Of a stretch of 12,213 nucleotides of DNA, positions 1 through 6,353 are shown piece after piece; within the stretch, counting starts at the first letter, position 1, and every line of letters starts with the position of its first letter. The translations under genes and the position numbers were made by a program. The notes beneath the pieces were generated by a model. The model worked only from the letters and a program-made list of their open reading frames with translations. It was not told the origin of the DNA and did no database searches. Origin of the DNA: an uncultured Collinsella sp. (GTDB lineage Bacteria > Actinomycetota > Coriobacteriia > Coriobacteriales > Coriobacteriaceae); the NCBI GenBank assembly GCA_900549355.1, contig UROA01000052.1, positions 1-12,213 on the forward strand. Reading direction: 5' to 3'.

Positions 1-28
1 CTCGACATCGGTCGAGAGACGCTTTTTT
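1..28 (+). terminator. Possible weak terminator hairpin
   Basis: CTCGAC (1-6) pairs with GTCGAG (11-16) around a four-base ATCG loop, and a run of six T lies at 23-28. The six-base gap between stem and T run makes this a weak intrinsic terminator at best. It could end a gene lying left of the window. No coding sequence is visible in 1-204; besides this hairpin and the inverted repeat at 25-87 I see no convincing promoter. Confidence 0.3.
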
Positions 29-87
29 CAACAGCATCCGTCAAGCTTTTGGCAAGGTTTTGGTCAGTTGAGCAGGGCTGTTGAAAA
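25..87. repeat. 11-bp perfect inverted repeat upstream of the WYL regulator
   Basis: TTTTCAACAGC (25-35) is the exact reverse complement of GCTGTTGAAAA (77-87), with a 41-base spacer. Just outside the arms, GTCGAG (11-16) and CTCGAC (88-93) are also complementary, with extra bases on the left side. The element lies about 120-180 bases upstream of the regulator start. It could be a looping operator, for example for autoregulation, or a structured transcript end; the sequence does not decide which. Confidence 0.4.
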
Positions 88-204
88 CTCGACCCACCGT
101 TTGCCGACGACTACCGACCGCCCAGAGCGCCCTGCGCCCCTGGGAAAGCCCCACGTCCTAGGCTCCATACCGTCGCCACCCAAAACGGAAAGGACGTGGG
201 CACG

Positions 205-987
205 ATGACCGAAGCCGCTGTTGAAACCTACGACACCACGACGAGGGGCGCCGCCTCGATGGCAGCCTATCGCGCCGTTCGCATCCTGCAACTATTAAGC
301 GAAAACACCGGCGAGGACAAGGCCATGCTTTCCGATGAGTTGATCCGGCGCCTCGCCCATCCCGACGACCCCGCCCGCATGCCCATCTCGGCGGCGCGGC
401 GCAGCATCTACACCGCCATCTCCGCGCTTCGCCATGCCGGATATGAGATTGAATACAAGCGCGGCGTGGGGTATCGGCTCTTGACCCGTCCACTCACCGA
501 CGAGGAGATCATCCGGCTTCACGGCATGGTCATGCGCAACCGCTCCACGCCTATCGCTATCCGCAAGAGCATGGCGCAGCACTTAGTTGCCATGGCGAGT
601 GCCGACGTTCGCGGCTATCTCGATACACCCGAACCTGCTCCAAGCGCAGGCAGCAAGGCTACCAAGGCAACACGCACGCCCATCAAGCGCATCGACACGT
701 GCGAGCTCGTCGAGCAGGCCATCGACCACGGAACCACGGTGAGTTTTGATATTTCGAGCGTCACGACGCGTGGCGAAACCGAAGCAGCACGGATGACACT
801 CCGTCCCTTTGCCATCAGGCAGCGCGATGGCATCTCGTATCTACTGGGAACGGTCTACGACGCCCGAGGCGCCGATGACACGTTGCGTACCGTAGAGATT
901 GGCCGAATGAGAAACGTCACCACACGTCTCCTCGACGGCAAGAAGCTCTTCGCCGCCCTAGACGAGGACGACGCCTCCGCCGCATAA
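205..987 (+). CDS. WYL-domain transcriptional regulator with N-terminal winged helix-turn-helix
   Basis: Predicted cytoplasmic DNA-binding regulator of 260 residues. Residues about 20-95 look like a DeoR/HTH_11-type winged helix: a helix with RAVRILQLLSE, a likely recognition helix ARRSIYTAISALRHAG (about 64-79), and a wing ending GVGYRLL. Residues about 165-245 match the WYL pattern: a strand with VSFDIS, then LRPFAIRQRDGISYLLGTVYD, then an LRTVEIGRMRNV segment like the arginine-containing end of WYL domains. The literal W-Y-L triad is not conserved (SYLLG instead). A GTG at 196 is in frame, but the purine-rich AAAGGA sits ten bases before the ATG at 205 and almost touches the GTG, so 205 is preferred. 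The gene is monocistronic; its ligand and targets are unknown. WYL domains in other proteins bind nucleic acid or nucleotide ligands. Confidence 0.8.
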   Translation: MTEAAVETYDTTTRGAASMAAYRAVRILQLLSENTGEDKAMLSDELIRRLAHPDDPARMPISAARRSIYTAISALRHAGYEIEYKRGVGYRLLTRPLTDEEIIRLHGMVMRNRSTPIAIRKSMAQHLVAMASADVRGYLDTPEPAPSAGSKATKATRTPIKRIDTCELVEQAIDHGTTVSFDISSVTTRGETEAARMTLRPFAIRQRDGISYLLGTVYDARGADDTLRTVEIGRMRNVTTRLLDGKKLFAALDEDDASAA

Positions 988-1056
988 GACCCTCCGCCGC
1001 CCATTCGACTACCCGTACCGCCCATCCGATTCTGTATTAAAAAACCCGCCAGGCTG

Positions 1057-1084
1057 TTGTAAAAATGGACATCAGCGCTACTAT
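1057..1084 (+). promoter_or_regulatory. Candidate sigma-70-type promoter of the ABC transporter operon
   Basis: TTGTAA (1057-1062) and TACTAT (1079-1084) are separated by 16 bases, each matching four of six consensus positions. Transcription would start near 1091, leaving a leader of about 57 bases before the ATG at 1148. No other promoter-like pair in the 160-base gap after the regulator is better. Confidence 0.45.
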
Positions 1085-1131
1085 AGTTCCACTTGCACTT
1101 TGTCCCAGTGCAGTGTTTCCAGCCATTTTTA
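1060..1131. promoter_or_regulatory. Nested inverted repeats in the transporter leader
   Basis: TAAAAATGG (1060-1068) is the exact reverse complement of CCATTTTTA (1123-1131). Inside it, TGCACT (1094-1099) and AGTGCA (1107-1112) form a six-base-pair hairpin with loop TTGTCCC. The outer left arm overlaps the candidate -35/spacer and the inner hairpin lies just after the expected start site, where a repressor site or leader RNA structure could act. I see no T-box or recognisable riboswitch, and the leader is too short for a typical T-box. Confidence 0.35.
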
Positions 1132-1147
1132 TACTGGGGGTAATGAT

Positions 1148-2128
1148 ATGAAGGACATCACCATCAGCCGCAGGAGCCTTCTGGTCTCCGCCGGCCTGCT
1201 CGCGCGCGCCCCGCCCGCGGGATGCGGCGGCACCTCTGGCTCCGGCTCTGCTGCCGCCGGTTCCGACTACACCATCGGCGTTCTGCAGCTCACCGAGCAC
1301 TCCGCACTCGATGCCGCCAACGACGGCTTTGTCAAGGCCATCAAAGAGAGCGGCCTTAAGGTCAAGATCGACCAGAAGAATGCCCAGAACGACCAGTCCA
1401 CGTGTAAGTCCATTGCCGACAAGTTTGTGGGCGACAACGTCAACCTGATTTATGCCATCGCCACGCCCGCCGCGCAGGCTGCCGCCGGCGCCACGGCCGA
1501 TATCCCCATCGTGGGCTGCGCCATCACCGACTACGCCGCCTCCGGCCTGGTCCAGGACAACGACAAGCCCGGCACCAACGTCACGGGCGCTTCCGACCTC
1601 ACCCCGGTCGCCGAGCAGCTCGAGATGATGCAGAAGGTCCTGCCCGACGTTAAAAAGGTCGGCCTGCTCTACTGCACCGCCGAGTCCAACTCCGACGTCC
1701 AGATCAAGGCCGCCAAGAAAGAGCTCGACAAGCTGGGCCTGGAGTACACCGATTTCACCGTCTCGAGCTCCAACGAGATTCAGTCCGTCGTCGAGTCTGC
1801 CGTGGGCAAGGTCGATGCGCTGTACTCCCCCACCGACAACACCATCGCCGCGGGCGCCTCGCAGGTCGGCCAGATCTGCAAGGAAAACAAGCTTCCCTTC
1901 GTGACCGGCGAGGAGGGCATGTGCATGGCCGGCGGCCTGTTCACCCTCTCCATCAACTATGAGGACCTGGGCTACGCCGCGGGCGAGATGGCCGTTAAGA
2001 TCCTGAAGGGCGAGGCCAAGCCCGAGGATATGCCGATCAAGCACCTCTCGAGCAAGGACCTGGTCGTCGTCAAGAACGACGAAATGGCCGAGGCCCTGGG
2101 CATCGACCTTTCCGCCCTGGACGCGTAA
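1148..2128 (+). CDS. ABC transporter substrate-binding protein (TrpX-like, ABC_sub_bind family)
   Basis: Extracytoplasmic binding component of the importer encoded with the two following genes; 326 residues. The N terminus has twin arginines (SRRSLLV, about 7-13), a hydrophobic segment and Cys26, followed by a Gly/Ser-rich linker, as in lipoproteins. The lipobox is poor: PAGC instead of LAGC or LSGC. The mature part is two-lobed type I: YTIGVLQLTEHSALDAANDG (41-60), the segment around IYAIATPAAQAAA, VGLLYCTAESNS, and GGLFTLSINYEDLGYAAGEMA near the end. This pattern is that of the PF04392 family, which includes tryptophan/tyrosine binding proteins, so an aromatic amino acid is the best guess, unproven. 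The start at 1148 follows a GGGGG Shine-Dalgarno seven bases upstream; an in-frame ATG at 1100 has no such site and would add a non-signal-like prefix. Confidence 0.88.
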   Translation: MKDITISRRSLLVSAGLLARAPPAGCGGTSGSGSAAAGSDYTIGVLQLTEHSALDAANDGFVKAIKESGLKVKIDQKNAQNDQSTCKSIADKFVGDNVNLIYAIATPAAQAAAGATADIPIVGCAITDYAASGLVQDNDKPGTNVTGASDLTPVAEQLEMMQKVLPDVKKVGLLYCTAESNSDVQIKAAKKELDKLGLEYTDFTVSSSNEIQSVVESAVGKVDALYSPTDNTIAAGASQVGQICKENKLPFVTGEEGMCMAGGLFTLSINYEDLGYAAGEMAVKILKGEAKPEDMPIKHLSSKDLVVVKNDEMAEALGIDLSALDA

Positions 2129-2197
2129 TGCCATACGCGGCATGCGTCTAGAGCCCGTGCTCGCGCTTTAGCCGCGTTATTCAATATCTGAGCCACA

Positions 2198-2236
2198 GGG
2201 GCGGGCGCTGTAGACCGGCGTCCGCCCTGCTTGTTT
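2198..2236 (+). terminator. GC-rich stem-loop after the binding-protein gene (attenuator or processing hairpin)
   Basis: GGGCGGGCGC (2199-2208) pairs with GCGTCCGCCC (2218-2227) as a ten-base-pair stem with one G-T wobble and a nine-base loop. It is followed by the T-rich TGCTTGTTT. Located 70 bases after the binding-protein stop, it could act as a partial terminator or 3' stabiliser that gives more binding protein than membrane and ATPase subunits, a known arrangement in ABC import operons. Nothing coding is seen in the 203-base gap 2129-2331. Confidence 0.5.
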
Positions 2237-2285
2237 CAGGTAAAACAAAACGTCTGTCCGTAACTCTTCTATGCATTGTTACCGC

Positions 2286-2291
2286 TATTAT
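2286..2291 (+). promoter_or_regulatory. Possible internal -10 element before the permease gene
   Basis: TATTAT (2286-2291) matches five of six positions of the -10 consensus and lies 40 bases before the permease ATG, downstream of the GC-rich stem-loop. No acceptable -35 hexamer is seen 16-18 bases upstream, so an internal promoter is only a possibility. Confidence 0.22.
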
Positions 2292-2331
2292 GGTGAATCA
2301 CGTGTCCACCCTATCCTAGGAGGTATGAAGC

Positions 2332-3255
2332 ATGCTCATTGCATTGCAGGGCGCCGTTTCGCAGGGCGTCCTCTGGGGCATTATGGTGCTTGGCGTGTTT
2401 ATCACGTTCCGCCTGCTCGACATTCCCGATATGACCTGCGACGGCAGCTTTGCCCTCGGCGGCTGCGTCTGCGCTGTGCTCATCGTCAATAACAACGTCG
2501 ACCCGCTGTTCGCCGTGCTGGCCGGTATGTGCGCCGGCGCCATCGCGGGCGCCGTCACGGGCATTTTGACCACCGTCTTTGAGATTCCTGCGATCCTCGC
2601 CGGAATCCTCACCCAGATCAGCCTGTGGTCCATCAACCTGCGCATCATGGGCAAGTCCAATACGCCCATTCTTGCCAAAGGCACCGTGTTCTCGGCCGTC
2701 AGCAATATGACCGGTCTGCCGCAGTCCACCGTTGCCATCATCTTGGGCATCCTGCTCGCCGTGGCTATTGTTGCCATCCTGTATTGGTTCTTTGGCACCG
2801 AAATCGGCTCGGCGCTGCGAGCCACCGGCAACAACGAGTACATGATCCGCGCTCTGGGCGTCAACACCAACTCCACCAAGATGATCGCCCTCGTGCTCTC
2901 CAACGCCCTCATCGGCCTTTCGGGCGCGCTCATCTGCCAGAGCCAAAAGTATGCCGACATTGGTATGGGCACCGGTGCCATCGTTATCGGTCTTGCCGCC
3001 ATTGTTATCGGTGAGGTGCTCGGCCGTCTGCTGCCCGGCGGCCTCACGCAGTTTAGCGTCCGTCTTGCCTCCGCCGTCTTTGGCTCCGTGGTCTACTTCC
3101 TTATCCGCGCCATCGTGCTGCAAATGGGCATGGACGCCAACGACATGAAACTGCTCTCCGCCGTGATCGTCGCCGTGGCCCTGTGCGTGCCCGTGGTTTG
3201 GGAGCGCTATAAGCTCCGCAGCTCCTACACGAAGGGGGATGAGGCAGATGCTTAA
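2332..3255 (+). CDS. ABC transporter permease (BPD_transp_2 / TrpY-like)
   Basis: Integral membrane subunit of the importer, 307 residues. It is almost wholly hydrophobic, with about eight to nine membrane segments and short loops. The cytoplasmic segment TEIGSALRATGNNEYMIRALGVNTNSTKM (given in two parts: TEIGSALRATGNNEY 156-170 and MIRALGVNTN 171-180) is the EAA-like coupling loop typical of LivH/RbsC/TrpY permeases, and would contact the ATPase. An ideal AGGAGG (2318-2323) sits eight bases before the ATG at 2332; the ATG at 2325 is in another frame and too close. The end overlaps the ATPase start by eight bases, which indicates translational coupling. Substrate follows the binding protein: probably an aromatic amino acid or similar small ligand. 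Confidence 0.9.
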   Translation: MLIALQGAVSQGVLWGIMVLGVFITFRLLDIPDMTCDGSFALGGCVCAVLIVNNNVDPLFAVLAGMCAGAIAGAVTGILTTVFEIPAILAGILTQISLWSINLRIMGKSNTPILAKGTVFSAVSNMTGLPQSTVAIILGILLAVAIVAILYWFFGTEIGSALRATGNNEYMIRALGVNTNSTKMIALVLSNALIGLSGALICQSQKYADIGMGTGAIVIGLAAIVIGEVLGRLLPGGLTQFSVRLASAVFGSVVYFLIRAIVLQMGMDANDMKLLSAVIVAVALCVPVVWERYKLRSSYTKGDEADA

Positions 3256-4042
3256 GCTCTCGCACGTCAAAAAGACCTTTAACAAGGGCACCGTCACCGA
3301 GAAGCGCGCGCTCACCGGCGTCGACCTCACCCTGAATGACGGCGACTTTGTAACCGTGATTGGCGGCAACGGCGCCGGCAAGTCCACGCTGCTCAACATG
3401 ATCGCCGGCGTATATCCGCTCGATTCGGGCGTTATCGAGCTCGACGGCAACGATATCTCGCGTCTGAGCGAGTCGCAGCGTGCCAAGTACCTGGGCCGCG
3501 TGTTCCAGGACCCCATGCGCGGCACCGCAGCCGACATGCAGATTGCCGAGAACCTGGCCCTCGCCAAGCGTCGCGGCCAGCGTCGCGGCCTTTCGTGGGG
3601 CGTCACCAAGGCCGAGAAAGATGAGTACGTCGAGCTGCTCAAGCGTCTGGACCTTGGTCTGGATACGCGCCTCAACGCTAAGGTCGGCCTGCTCTCGGGC
3701 GGCCAGCGCCAGGCACTCACCCTGCTGATGGCCACGCTCACCAAGCCGCGCCTGCTGCTGCTCGACGAGCACACGGCGGCCCTCGACCCCAAGACGGCAT
3801 CAAAGGTGCTCAACCTGACCGAGGAGATCGTCGACGAGAACCACCTGACCACGCTCATGGTCACGCACAACATGAACGACGCCATCCGTCTGGGCAACCG
3901 TCTGATCATGATGCACGAAGGCCACGTGATCTACGACGTGGCGGGCGATGAGAAGAAGTCGCTCACCGTAGCCGACCTGCTGCAGAAATTCGAGGAGGTC
4001 TCGGGCGGCGAGCTCGCCAACGACCGCATGCTGCTAAGCTAA
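3248..4042 (+). CDS. ABC transporter ATP-binding protein (TrpZ-like)
   Basis: Cytoplasmic ATPase that drives the preceding permease; 264 residues, a normal single-domain size. All core motifs are intact: Walker A GGNGAGKST (39-47), Q-loop glutamine in RVFQDP (87), signature LSGGQ (149-153), Walker B LLLLDE (169-174) with catalytic Glu174, D-loop AALD (177-180) and switch histidine in VTHN (His207). The charged insertion KRRGQRRGLSWGVTK (107-121) before the signature is typical of this subfamily. The ATG at 3248 is chosen because GGGGG (3234-3238) lies nine bases upstream; an ATG at 3239 would touch that site. The gene overlaps the permease gene and is the last in the operon, ending directly in palindromic terminator-like elements. 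Confidence 0.93.
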   Translation: MLKLSHVKKTFNKGTVTEKRALTGVDLTLNDGDFVTVIGGNGAGKSTLLNMIAGVYPLDSGVIELDGNDISRLSESQRAKYLGRVFQDPMRGTAADMQIAENLALAKRRGQRRGLSWGVTKAEKDEYVELLKRLDLGLDTRLNAKVGLLSGGQRQALTLLMATLTKPRLLLLDEHTAALDPKTASKVLNLTEEIVDENHLTTLMVTHNMNDAIRLGNRLIMMHEGHVIYDVAGDEKKSLTVADLLQKFEEVSGGELANDRMLLS

Positions 4043-4080
4043 ACCTACCAAAAAGGGACAGGTTTATTTTGGCAGGTTTT
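4041..4080 (+). repeat. GGGACAG palindromic element, copy 1
   Basis: Arms at 4041-4053 and 4067-4079 (left AAACCTACCAAAA) pair over 13 positions with one mismatch (A4047/C4073), and the loop contains AGGGACAGG. The left arm begins inside the TAA stop codon of the ATPase gene (4040-4042). The stem ends in TTTT (4077-4080), so it may also terminate transcription. Its GGGACAG core is shared with copies at 4096, 7120 and 9835. Confidence 0.7.
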
Positions 4081-4095
4081 ATCTGCGCAAACGTC

Positions 4096-4135
4096 AAAAC
4101 CGCCGCAAAGGGACAGACGCCCTTGCGGCGGTTTT
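4096..4135 (+). terminator. GGGACAG palindromic element, copy 2, strong intrinsic terminator
   Basis: AAAACCGCCGCAA (4096-4108) pairs perfectly with 4123-4135 over 13 base pairs. GGG (4110-4112) and CCC (4120-4122) extend the stem past a single-base bulge, leaving a short loop. The stem ends in TTTT (4132-4135). It ends the ABC transporter operon and, because the arms are A-rich and T-rich, could work in both directions. GGGACAG is at 4110-4116. It lies 16 bases after copy 1, making a tandem pair. Confidence 0.75.
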
Positions 4136-4165
4136 CGCATATTATGTCGATAATCCGATATTCAA

Positions 4166-4178
4166 CCAGACATTCTGG
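4166..4178 (+). promoter_or_regulatory. Small hairpin before the nucleotidase ribosome-binding site
   Basis: CCAGA (4166-4170) and TCTGG (4174-4178) form a perfect five-base-pair hairpin with a CAT loop, ten bases before the AAGGAA ribosome-binding site (4188-4193). A GATAAT hexamer (4149-4154) resembles a -10 box and would place this hairpin at the very start of the transcript, but no good -35 is visible. It may be a 5' stabilising hairpin or an operator half-site pair. Confidence 0.3.
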
Positions 4179-4199
4179 CTAAGGACTAAGGAAACTGCC

Positions 4200-6224
4200 A
4201 TGAAAAGACTCCCCCGCCTTGCGTTAGCCACCGCGTTGTTTGCCGGCGCGCTCGCAGGCATCCCAAGCCTCGCTTTCGCGGGGAACCTGCCCGCCGCTAT
4301 TGACGGCTCCGTGGCCGTCATGCACACCAACGACATCCACGGCAGCTACAAGTACAGCTACAACGCAAGCAAGGGCACCGGCACTGTGGGCTTTGATGGG
4401 CTGGCGGTTCTCTATAGCGCCCAAAACAGCGCCCCCGATCTTTTGCTCGATGCGGGCGACACCTTCCACGGGCAGTCCTTCGCCACCATGAGCGAGGGCA
4501 AGAGCATCGCCGAGCTCATGGACACCTTCTATGTAGACGGCTACGACGCGACCACGCCGGGCAACCACGACTGGAGCTACGGCGCGGACAAGCTCCGCAC
4601 CATGGCCGGCTACAGCACCACCGGCACGCCCTTCGCCATGCTCTGCGCGAACGCGAAGTCTACGAGCGGCGTATGGAGTTCGAGCATCACGAAGACGCTC
4701 GATCGCACCTGGGAGGATAGCGAGGATCACTCCACATTCGACTACAAAATCAAGGTCGGCGTCGTGGGTGCCATGGATGAGTCGCTGGGATCCTCGCTGC
4801 GCGCGGACCTGGTCGCGGGCACGTCGTTCTCGAGTGCCACGAACGCCATCAATACCGAGGCAGAGCAGCTGCGCAAGGAGGGCTGCAACGTTGTCGTCTG
4901 TATCGCGCATACGCTCAACGCCAAGACCTTTGCCACACGGCTCCGTGGCATCGATGCCCTTATCGCAGGCCACGAGCACATCAACCTTAACGAGAAGGTG
5001 ACGGGAGCCGACGGCAAGACGATCCACGTTGTCGAGGCAGGCAGCGCCTTTGCCGAGGTGGGGCTGCTTTCCATTCCGTACAAGTACGACACCAATGGCA
5101 CCGAGACGACCGACGATGACACGGTCACGGTCCCTGCAGATGGCAGCGACGAGAAGCTCTACACCGCCAAGAACGTCAACGACCTTTTGGCAGACCCCGA
5201 CAAGGGCTCCGACTACCAAAGCTGCCTTGAAGCCGTCCGCAACAAGATCAAGCCGCTCGACGAGGACTTTGAAAACGAATCGAACAAGGTGATCGGCACA
5301 TCCACCACCAACTATTTCTACGGCGAGGACGCCGCAGGCACGCATGGTTGGGAAATGGTGCGCACCACCGATTTCCGTCCCAGCAAGGAGGGCGACACCA
5401 CCAAGGCCCAGACCATCGGCCACGTGATTTGCAGCTCCTATCTTGACCTGACGGGCGCGGACCTCGCTATCGAAAACGCTGGCGGCATCCGCGGCGGCAT
5501 CGCGGCGGGCAACGTGACCGCCGGCAACGTCATCGCCATCTCGCCCTACGGCAACACCGTGGAGACCTGGGCCACGACCGGCGCGGACTTCCTCGCAGCG
5601 CTCGAGCACTCGCTACAAATCAGCGACGATTGCAACGACAGCTACGAGCTTCAGCAGGCTTATGTGGCGGCCGGTCACACCGAGCAGGAGGCGCAAGACA
5701 AGTACAAGTGGCGCGATGACTCTGGCAGCGTTCTCTCCTTTGGCGGCATCAACGTGACGATTGATTGGACACAGCCCGAGGGCAAGCGCATTGTGAGTGC
5801 CACACTCACCAAAGACGGCAGCACGCTCGACCCCGCCAAGACCTATACCGTCGCCACCAACAACTACATCATCACCAACACGACCGACTTTCCCACCTTT
5901 GCACATGCCACCAAGTACACCGAGTGGGGCACGTGCGAGGCGGCGCTGAGGGCGCTGATCGGGCAGAACAGCTGGGAGAGCAAGATGGCCTCGCTCGCGG
6001 GCACCATCACCTTCGGCTCCGCTGCCGTGGACCCCACGCCCACACCGGCCCCGACGCCTAAGCCCTCGCCTAAGACGGACACGACGACCACGAAGGTCAT
6101 CACCAAGAAGACGACCGGTAAGCTCGCCGCAACGGGAGACCGCACGCTGGCAGTAGTTGGCGCGTGCCTTATCGGCGGCATCATCGTCATCATCCTCGAC
6201 ATTATCTGGAAGCATCGACGCTAA
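4200..6224 (+). CDS. Secreted, cell-wall-anchored 5'-nucleotidase / UshA-like metallophosphatase
   Basis: Probable surface enzyme (674 residues) that hydrolyses nucleotides to nucleosides and phosphate. The order is: signal peptide 1-27, likely cut after AFA; metallophosphatase domain about 37-300 with metal-ligand motifs TNDIHG (43-48), DAGDTFHG (84-91), GNHD (121-124), AH (236-237) and GHEH (257-260); 5'-nucleotidase C-terminal domain about 365-600 with NAGGIRGG (426-433) and SPYGNT (448-453); Pro/Thr/Lys-rich linker 612-640; sorting signal LAATG (642-646); membrane segment 649-668; basic tail WKHRR. LAATG fits the LAxTG motif of class E sortases of actinobacteria rather than LPxTG. The usual GGDGY-like motif of the C-terminal domain is replaced by NTTDF (560-564). 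AAGGAA is six bases before the ATG. It is monocistronic, with palindromic terminators before it and a hairpin after. Confidence 0.9.
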   Translation: MKRLPRLALATALFAGALAGIPSLAFAGNLPAAIDGSVAVMHTNDIHGSYKYSYNASKGTGTVGFDGLAVLYSAQNSAPDLLLDAGDTFHGQSFATMSEGKSIAELMDTFYVDGYDATTPGNHDWSYGADKLRTMAGYSTTGTPFAMLCANAKSTSGVWSSSITKTLDRTWEDSEDHSTFDYKIKVGVVGAMDESLGSSLRADLVAGTSFSSATNAINTEAEQLRKEGCNVVVCIAHTLNAKTFATRLRGIDALIAGHEHINLNEKVTGADGKTIHVVEAGSAFAEVGLLSIPYKYDTNGTETTDDDTVTVPADGSDEKLYTAKNVNDLLADPDKGSDYQSCLEAVRNKIKPLDEDFENESNKVIGTSTTNYFYGEDAAGTHGWEMVRTTDFRPSKEGDTTKAQTIGHVICSSYLDLTGADLAIENAGGIRGGIAAGNVTAGNVIAISPYGNTVETWATTGADFLAALEHSLQISDDCNDSYELQQAYVAAGHTEQEAQDKYKWRDDSGSVLSFGGINVTIDWTQPEGKRIVSATLTKDGSTLDPAKTYTVATNNYIITNTTDFPTFAHATKYTEWGTCEAALRALIGQNSWESKMASLAGTITFGSAAVDPTPTPAPTPKPSPKTDTTTTKVITKKTTGKLAATGDRTLAVVGACLIGGIIVIILDIIWKHRR

Positions 6225-6275
6225 GCTACGCCGTCGGGCCTTGCAGCCCCACCACGTAAACCTTATATCGAGCAC

Positions 6276-6310
6276 AGAAGCCCGTCCGAATTTGATCGGA
6301 CGGGCTTCTT
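6276..6310 (+). terminator. Terminator-like hairpin between nucleotidase and MscS genes
   Basis: AGAAGCCCGTCCGA (6276-6289) pairs perfectly over 14 positions with 6296-6309, with a six-base loop ATTTGA. The following T run is only two bases, so termination may be inefficient and some read-through into the channel gene is possible. The 129-base gap 6225-6353 holds nothing else but a candidate promoter. Confidence 0.6.
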
Positions 6311-6322
6311 GGTGGGTATCAT
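6292..6322 (+). promoter_or_regulatory. Weak candidate promoter of the MscS-type gene
   Basis: TATCAT (6317-6322) matches five of six -10 positions. TTGATC (6292-6297) matches four of six -35 positions but the spacing is 19 bases, longer than ideal, and it overlaps the preceding hairpin. It is the only plausible pair in the gap. Confidence 0.25.
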
Positions 6323-6353
6323 GGTTGGACGATCATTAGGAGGTTTTCCCTAC

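Noticed and set aside
988..1147. T-box or other amino-acid riboswitch before the TrpX-like gene
   Set aside because: The predicted leader is under 60 bases and no T-box sequence or specifier loop pattern is visible.
1037..2143. A 368-codon minus-strand open frame opposite the binding-protein gene
   Set aside because: Composition (Gly/Val/Leu/Asp repeats) is that of a reverse-complement shadow of a highly biased gene.
2271..2492. Short plus-strand frame using the ATG at 2325 next to AGGAGG
   Set aside because: The ATG at 2325 is one base after AGGAGG, too close; the permease ATG at 2332 has ideal spacing and gives the conserved protein.
2311..3909. A 532-codon open frame on the minus strand covering the permease and ATPase genes
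   Set aside because: It is antisense to two clear ABC transporter genes, has no ribosome-binding site or recognisable domain and has low-complexity composition; a by-product of GC-rich third positions.
4041..4135. Two adjacent palindromes considered as a CRISPR or tandem repeat array
   Set aside because: Only two units with different arms and no regular spacers; they fit terminator-like palindromes.
4224..5609. A 461-codon minus-strand open frame opposite the nucleotidase gene
   Set aside because: The plus-strand protein has all catalytic motifs; the reverse frame has none.
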